Below are positions 59,914 to 64,000 of a DNA stretch of 64,000 nucleotides, piece by piece; the stretch's first letter is position 1, and every line of letters begins with the position of its first letter. The stretch lies in the NCBI GenBank assembly GCA_000949895.1, contig JWIT01000020.1, forward strand, positions 1-64,000. The letters run 5' to 3'. Made by a program: the position numbers and the translations under genes. The stretch is from Agrobacterium arsenijevicii (GTDB taxonomy: Bacteria > Pseudomonadota > Alphaproteobacteria > Rhizobiales > Rhizobiaceae). Below the pieces are notes generated by a model, which was not told the DNA's origin, ran no database searches, and saw only the letters and a list, made by a program, of their open reading frames with translations.

Positions 59914-60201
59914 GGGTCTATCTTTCTGGAGTGCTTCTATTTGACGGAGACATTCCGAAATCGCGTGGCGGAAACACCCCTTTTGACGGCGGACGAAGGC
60001 AACTCTCCAATAACGAAGGCTGGCCGGAAGTGTTCGTGAACGGCGAGACCTTGAAACCCTATTGTCAAGAAACGGCGAAGACCTGATCAAGGTTCTTTCC
60101 AGAACTCACGATCCGGTGGCAGATGAACGTCTCACAATTGCGCAGGGCCGTATCATTCCCTACCCGTGGCGCGGTAAGAGCCGCGGGGCGACCCGCATCA
60201 C
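59914..60201. other. intergenic, with an unassigned coding-like frame
   Basis: From about 60000 to 60232 one plus-strand frame is open and protein-like (RRLAGSVRERRDLETLLSRN..., then GRIIPYPWRGKSRGATRITY), ending inside the VOC gene. It has no binding site or recognised family and may be a remnant. Nothing else was seen here. Confidence 0.3.
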
Positions 60202-60564
60202 CTACCAGGCATCGGGTTCTCGGACCATATGAACAATATTCGCCGGGCTGGTAATCCATCCACCCTTGAAGCCTTCAGGAAGTGGTTCGATTTGATCGCA
60301 ACGGGTCACGCCTGACTGTGCGAGATAGTCGGCCGTAGCATTGAAATTGTCAGTAAAGAGCTCCAGCCAGATTTCGGCCTGACTCATGCGAGGTTCCTCA
60401 GCGATCCAGAGCTTGTTCGGACCGAGTTCAAAACCGACATCCGGCGCCTTATCCGTGATGGGAACAAGCCCGACTATATCTCGATAAAAAGCTACCGTGG
60501 CTTCGTATTGATGCGGCGGCACCTTTATTGCGATGTCGATGCCTCCATAGAGCATTGCAGTCAT
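60202..60564 (-). CDS. VOC (glyoxalase/bleomycin-resistance fold) protein
   Basis: A 120-residue VOC-superfamily protein: IDIAIKVPPHQYEATVAFYRDIVGL at the start, FELGPNKLWIAEEP and WLELFTDNFNATADYL in the middle, ending in IVHMVREP. The metal-ligand pattern is incomplete, so a binding role is as likely as catalysis. The ATG at 60564 has AAGGAGAGG. It follows the AHSA1-type gene by 27 bases on the same strand, under the same ArsR-controlled promoter. Confidence 0.85.
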   Translation of the reverse strand: MTAMLYGGIDIAIKVPPHQYEATVAFYRDIVGLVPITDKAPDVGFELGPNKLWIAEEPRMSQAEIWLELFTDNFNATADYLAQSGVTRCDQIEPLPEGFKGGWITSPANIVHMVREPDAW

Positions 60565-60591
60565 TATCCCTCTCCTTTTATTTTGCAATTG

Positions 60592-61068
60592 CTACTCGTA
60601 CGGTCGTGCGGGATGACCTTTCATTTCGCTCGGATAATATCCTTCACGCAGATTGATCCCGTACTCCAGGAATGCCTTCAGGCAGCAAAGCATCTGGGTC
60701 CAGCCTTCGCAGTTGATATAGCTGTTTCTCCGTCCAGCATCGTTCGCAGGCCAGACACCTTCAGCGATTGTCACCATCGTCCCCCCATCGTCCAAAGGCT
60801 CGAAGCGCATCTCAACCGTGGTTTTATGCGCAACCTCGCCGGAATCCGGGCCCCAGCGAAAAACGATGCGTCGATCCCGCTCGACGGCTTCGACCTCCAC
60901 AGAGACATTGCCCCACCAGATTACCGTAGCTCCCGCGGCGAGCGGCGCACTCGCCCCGCCACCGGTTGTTACAAAGTAACCAGAGAGTTTTTTGGGATTT
61001 ACAACTGCGTCGAAGACCTCGGGAGTCGGCTTGTTGATGCGGGCATTGACCCGGAATTCGTACGCCAT
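60592..61068 (-). CDS. SRPBCC/AHSA1-like protein
   Basis: A 158-residue START-fold protein of the AHSA1 group: FRVNARINKPTPEVFDAVVN, then VIWWGNVSVEVEAVERDRRIVF, VEMRFEPLDDGGTMVTIAEG and WTQMLCCLKAFLEYG. Such proteins bind hydrophobic ligands in a deep cavity and are very often paired with an ArsR regulator, as here. The ATG at 61068 has GGAGGCCCC. It is divergent from the ArsR gene, 49 bases away, with the shared operator between. Confidence 0.9.
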   Translation of the reverse strand: MAYEFRVNARINKPTPEVFDAVVNPKKLSGYFVTTGGGASAPLAAGATVIWWGNVSVEVEAVERDRRIVFRWGPDSGEVAHKTTVEMRFEPLDDGGTMVTIAEGVWPANDAGRRNSYINCEGWTQMLCCLKAFLEYGINLREGYYPSEMKGHPARPYE

Positions 61069-61099
61069 CGGGGCCTCCAGACTTGATTGTTTCGAACAT

Positions 61100-61119
61100 A
61101 TGTTATAAAAACATAACAT
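61100..61119. promoter_or_regulatory. ArsR-family operator over the regulator start codon
   Basis: ATGTTAT (61100-61106) and ATAACAT (61113-61119) form a perfect inverted repeat with a six-base spacer; the right arm includes the ArsR start codon and the left arm lies 32 bases before the AHSA1 gene. A dimeric ArsR repressor bound here would block both divergent genes. Confidence 0.7.
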
Positions 61120-61438
61120 GTCAAGCGAAGTGAATAGCGATCTTGTTTTCAAGGCACTGGCTCATCCACTGCGGCGTGCGATGCTGGATCAAATCAAGGA
61201 CGAACCGAAAACGACGGGCAGTCTTTGCGAAGCACATCCTACCATCGACCGGTGTACGGTGATGCAGCACTTGAAGGTATTGGAAGATGCTGATCTGGTG
61301 ATCGTTAAGCGTGTAGGACGTGAGCGATGGAACCATCTCAATGCCTTACCCATCAAGGCCATTTCGGACCGGTGGATCAGCCAATATGCGGGCCACGCAC
61401 TGAATGTGCTTGAACAGATGAAGAGCGACCTTGGGTGA
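61118..61438 (+). CDS. ArsR-family transcriptional regulator
   Basis: A 106-residue winged-helix repressor: LVFKALAHPLRRAMLDQIKD at the start, the recognition region TIDRCTVMQHLKVLEDADLV and the wing VKRVGRERWNHLNALPIKAI. No metal-binding Cys cluster of the classical ArsR kind is seen, which fits the AHSA1-linked subgroup that senses non-metal ligands. The ATG at 61118 lies within its own operator, giving a leader of very few bases. It is divergent from the AHSA1-VOC pair. Confidence 0.92.
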   Translation: MSSEVNSDLVFKALAHPLRRAMLDQIKDEPKTTGSLCEAHPTIDRCTVMQHLKVLEDADLVIVKRVGRERWNHLNALPIKAISDRWISQYAGHALNVLEQMKSDLG

Positions 61439-61576
61439 AAGCTGGATGTAACCAGATGAAGACGGCGCTCCTGGACCGCCTGCCCCCACCATTGCGAGAT
61501 CGTCGAGACCGGAAGCTAATCCTGGCGCTTCAAAAACCGTTCTCAAAGCTAAAGCCGAAGAACGACATCACCCGCA

Positions 61577-62215
61577 CTATCTGGACATGCCGTTCAAGAG
61601 CCAGTTCCACGTCCTCTCGAAATACACATCGACAGACTGCCTGCTGTCGAATTCGGCGCTACCCATCATTGCAGATGAGGTGGGCAGCGCGACCATACAG
61701 TGGATGAGATGGTTTGCGATCAAGATGGCATCACCTTCCACGATCACGCCCTCCCCTTGGGCAGCACCAACGGCATCAATGAGACGACCCATGATCGGGT
61801 CTGGCTGCGGTGGGATCGGGCCATTCTTCTCGAACACGACGGCTTCACTGAAGGTGATGCGCTTCAGCGCAATCAGGTCCGGCTCCATATTGATATGCAG
61901 CAGTTCGCGCATCAGCGCCTGCAACCGCTCCAGCGCGTCGCCCTCCACCACCGGCAAGTCTTTCAGTCGCGCCATGGCCCGGCCATGCGCCTGCTCTACC
62001 ACAGCCTCGAACAGGGCTACTTTCGAAGGGAAGCGGCGATAGACCGTATCCTTGCCTGCTCCGCACTGCGAAGCGACCTGCTCCATGGATGTGCCGGCAA
62101 AGCCTCGTGTCGCGAAGAGTGCCGTTGCCGCATCGATGATTCTTTCGGCTGCTGCGTTCTGCTCCCGCTTTAATGGGCGGCCCACCCTCGCCGTCGTGTT
62201 CGTTTTTTCCGACAC
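61577..62215 (-). CDS. TetR-family transcriptional regulator
   Basis: A 212-residue regulator. The DNA-binding domain covers about 20-65: AAAERIIDAATALFATRGFA, then TSMEQVASQCGAGKDTVYRRF. The C-terminal ligand domain is of the TetR_C type with LQALMRELLHINMEPDLIAL. The start is a GTG at 62215 with a very good GGAGGAAA site; the open frame extends to 62278 without one. It is divergent from a TonB-dependent receptor, and the 22-base palindrome between them is its likely operator, so it may control iron-siderophore uptake. Confidence 0.9.
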   Translation of the reverse strand: MSEKTNTTARVGRPLKREQNAAAERIIDAATALFATRGFAGTSMEQVASQCGAGKDTVYRRFPSKVALFEAVVEQAHGRAMARLKDLPVVEGDALERLQALMRELLHINMEPDLIALKRITFSEAVVFEKNGPIPPQPDPIMGRLIDAVGAAQGEGVIVEGDAILIANHLIHCMVALPTSSAMMGSAEFDSRQSVDVYFERTWNWLLNGMSR

Positions 62216-62304
62216 CAGATTTCCTCCGCACTTGCCGTCCCCGGCCTGTCTGAAGGCCACGGCCGGGATTGCCAACATAAAAGTTGACCAGTTTCTTCAT
62301 ATTA

Positions 62305-62326
62305 ACTGGACAGGACGGTCCCGTTT
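62305..62326. promoter_or_regulatory. candidate TetR operator
   Basis: AACtGGAC and GTCCcGTT are complementary in seven of eight positions around the spacer AGGACG, an arrangement and length typical of TetR-family operators. It lies between the TetR gene and the divergent receptor gene. A second, weaker inverted repeat (CCAGTT at 62289, AACTGG at 62305) overlaps it. Confidence 0.6.
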
Positions 62327-62376
62327 GATTTATTCGCTCTAACAGATTTCTGAAGCTTCGACCACGGGGGCAATTC

Positions 62377-64000
62377 GTGAAGCACGGTCTTTCCTTAAAA
62401 AACATTCTGATGACGACGACATTTCTGGTGGCCGCCAACCATGCCGCTGCCCAGGAACAGAGCACGCGATTGGAAACCATCGTCGTCAAGGGCAATGCCG
62501 AGACAACTGGAACATCCGCACGGATCGTGGCCAAGTCGACGCGATCGGCAACAAAGACCGCCACGCCGGCGATGGAGACGCCGCAGTCTGTCACAACGGT
62601 AACGCGCAAGCAGATTGATGACCAGAATCCGCAAACGATAAGCGAGGCTCTGCGCTATACGGCCGGCGTGCTGTCGGACCGGGATTCGAATTCGCGCTAC
62701 GATTCCGTGTTTCTACGCGGCTTCGGCGCATTTGGCACAGCGACCAATTACGTCAACTATCTTGATGGCCTCAAGCTTCAGCGCGGTCAGGCCTTTGCGA
62801 CACCTTCCATCGATCCGTTCCTTCTTGACCATGTCGATGTGCTGAAGGGACCGGCAGCCCTTCTCTATGGTCAGGTCAGCCCGGGTGGTCTCGTCAATCA
62901 GGTCAGTCGGGAGCCATCGAATGTGCAGTCGAACGAGGTCAGGCTTGAGGTCGGAACCGATGGCAGGGTCCAGAGCGGCCTTTATTCGACAGGCCCGATC
63001 ACGTCCGACGGAACCTTGCAATATGGCATAGGCATCGTCGGCCGCTCCTCCGGCACACGCTATGACGACGTCGATGAAAAGCGTCTGGGTATTGCGCCGT
63101 CGCTGAAGTGGCAGCCGGACGAGGATACCTCGCTTGTCATTTCCGGTTACTACCAGCGCGACCCGGAAGGCGGTTATTTCAACTCGCTTTATCCGAAGTT
63201 TCTGGCGCCAGCAGGCTACGCCGGTTTCCTCAGTCGTAATCTCAATGTCGGGGATCCAAATTACGACGCCTTCGAACGCACCCAGTATGGCGTCGGCTAC
63301 AAGTTTGAACACAGCTTCGATGAGCAGGTGACGGTACGTTCCAACTTCCGATATTCCGGCGTGGACACCGACATGCAGTCACTCCAGATGAACGGTCCCA
63401 TGTCTGCGGCCGGCCTCATACCGCGTTGGGCGGTGCATTCTATCGAGGATGCAAGAGGCTTTTCGTTCGATAACCAGGCGGAGTTCAAGTTCGACACCGG
63501 CGCTGTGCGCCATACGCTTCTTGCGGGTCTCGACATTCAGCACTCCAACAGCAGTTGGGAATATCTGCTGGGCGGAGCAACGTCGCTCAATGTCACCAAC
63601 CCCGTTTATGGTGGCAACGTCGGTCCGTTCATGACCGCGATTAACAACGACCAGTCCCTTCGCCAGACGGGCATCTATCTACAGGATCAGATCGAGATCG
63701 GCGGTCTGCGCGGCGTGTTCGGCGTGCGCCAGGACTGGGCCAATCAGGATACCGACAACCTTCTTGCCGGAACTTCGACTGAACGCTCAGATAGCGCAAC
63801 GAGCTACCGCGCCGGCCTTCTGTATCTGTTCGATAACGGCATGGCTCCCTACGTCAGTTATGCCACGTCATTCGAACCCTCCACCAGCGTGGACGTCACC
63901 GGCAGCCCGTTCAAGCCGACGGAAGCACAACAATATGAAGTAGGCATCAAGTACCAGCCAGCGGGGCTGGATGCCGTCTTCACGCTCTCCGCCTTCGATA
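62377..64000 (+). CDS. TonB-dependent siderophore receptor (FhuA/FoxA-like), 3' end cut by window
   Basis: At least 541 residues of an outer-membrane receptor whose end lies beyond the window. It begins with a signal peptide (MTTTFLVAANHAAAQ), followed by ETIVVKGNAE and the plug domain: TPQSVTTVTRKQIDDQ-like ETPQSVTTVTRKQID, SEALRYTAGVLSD, FLRGFGAFGT, and DHVDVLKGPAALLYGQVSPGG, the typical siderophore-receptor motif. The barrel begins near residue 190 (EVRLEVGTDG). The start is a GTG at 62377 with GGGGGC upstream. It imports a ferric siderophore, probably hydroxamate type, with TonB energy. It is divergent from a TetR gene. Confidence 0.92.
   Translation, partial: MKHGLSLKNILMTTTFLVAANHAAAQEQSTRLETIVVKGNAETTGTSARIVAKSTRSATKTATPAMETPQSVTTVTRKQIDDQNPQTISEALRYTAGVLSDRDSNSRYDSVFLRGFGAFGTATNYVNYLDGLKLQRGQAFATPSIDPFLLDHVDVLKGPAALLYGQVSPGGLVNQVSREPSNVQSNEVRLEVGTDGRVQSGLYSTGPITSDGTLQYGIGIVGRSSGTRYDDVDEKRLGIAPSLKWQPDEDTSLVISGYYQRDPEGGYFNSLYPKFLAPAGYAGFLSRNLNVGDPNYDAFERTQYGVGYKFEHSFDEQVTVRSNFRYSGVDTDMQSLQMNGPMSAAGLIPRWAVHSIEDARGFSFDNQAEFKFDTGAVRHTLLAGLDIQHSNSSWEYLLGGATSLNVTNPVYGGNVGPFMTAINNDQSLRQTGIYLQDQIEIGGLRGVFGVRQDWANQDTDNLLAGTSTERSDSATSYRAGLLYLFDNGMAPYVSYATSFEPSTSVDVTGSPFKPTEAQQYEVGIKYQPAGLDAVFTLSAFD

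Noticed and set aside
60065..60259. 64-codon minus-strand frame
   Set aside because: It overlaps the end of the VOC gene in another frame, is Cys/Gly-rich and has no binding site.

Overview
The window looks like the end of a replicon from an Agrobacterium-type member of the Rhizobiaceae. Gene content is rhizobial: many ABC uptake operons, DUF1488 and DUF992 proteins, DeoR, LysR and MocR regulators, a DUF4242-cyclase, and remnants of a Ti-type TraA relaxase. The first 32 bases form a perfect palindrome centred on TATCATGATA. It is followed by about 300 bases of AT-rich DNA without a gene. In Agrobacterium biovar 1 the linear chromid has closed hairpin ends made by the protelomerase TelA, and I believe its target has this centre, so my main proposal is that base 1 sits at a telomere.

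Region by region: 1-5000 is subtelomeric, with a possible small protein and a tight two-gene unit. That unit pairs a DUF2971 protein with a 700-residue protein that has a DUF4238-like N-terminus and an HELAH metalloprotease motif; its function is unknown and a defence or stress role is possible. 5000-11000 holds an MFS exporter, a DUF4242-adenylate cyclase fusion, a methyltransferase, an IS630-type transposase remnant and a membrane GGDEF protein. 11165-22293 is a complete 2-deoxyribose (or related pentose) catabolic locus: a periplasmic binding protein, a double ATPase, two permeases, a DUF4432 mutarotase-like protein, a PfkB kinase, DeoC and a two-domain ALDH16-type aldehyde dehydrogenase, with a divergent DeoR-family regulator.

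22363-26244 holds a GH28 enzyme, several small genes and a fragment of a TraA relaxase. 26245-31548 is a five-domain peptide/nickel-type ABC importer operon, followed by a PAS-LuxR regulator and a CsbD/BON/DUF992 envelope-stress-like group. 34657-44687 is a second peptide-type ABC importer with two FAD amine/amino-acid oxidases, a cupin, an SDR and a MarR regulator. Its double ATPase is a separate transcription unit behind a 29-bp near-perfect palindrome.

44842-52727 is a LysR-controlled catabolic operon: an amino-acid-type ABC importer, a muconate-cycloisomerase/racemase-superfamily enzyme, a DadA-like FAD dehydrogenase and a ThDP enzyme. This reads as uptake, isomerisation, oxidation to a 2-oxoacid, then decarboxylation or carboligation of an unidentified compound. 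52820-64000 carries a DUF2161 nuclease-fold protein, BenE with a divergent MocR regulator, a monooxygenase-fold protein, a GH144-like glucanase, a cyclase-family hydrolase, an ArsR/AHSA1/VOC group with a clear operator, and a TetR regulator divergent from a siderophore receptor cut by the window end. No rRNA, tRNA or CRISPR array was seen.
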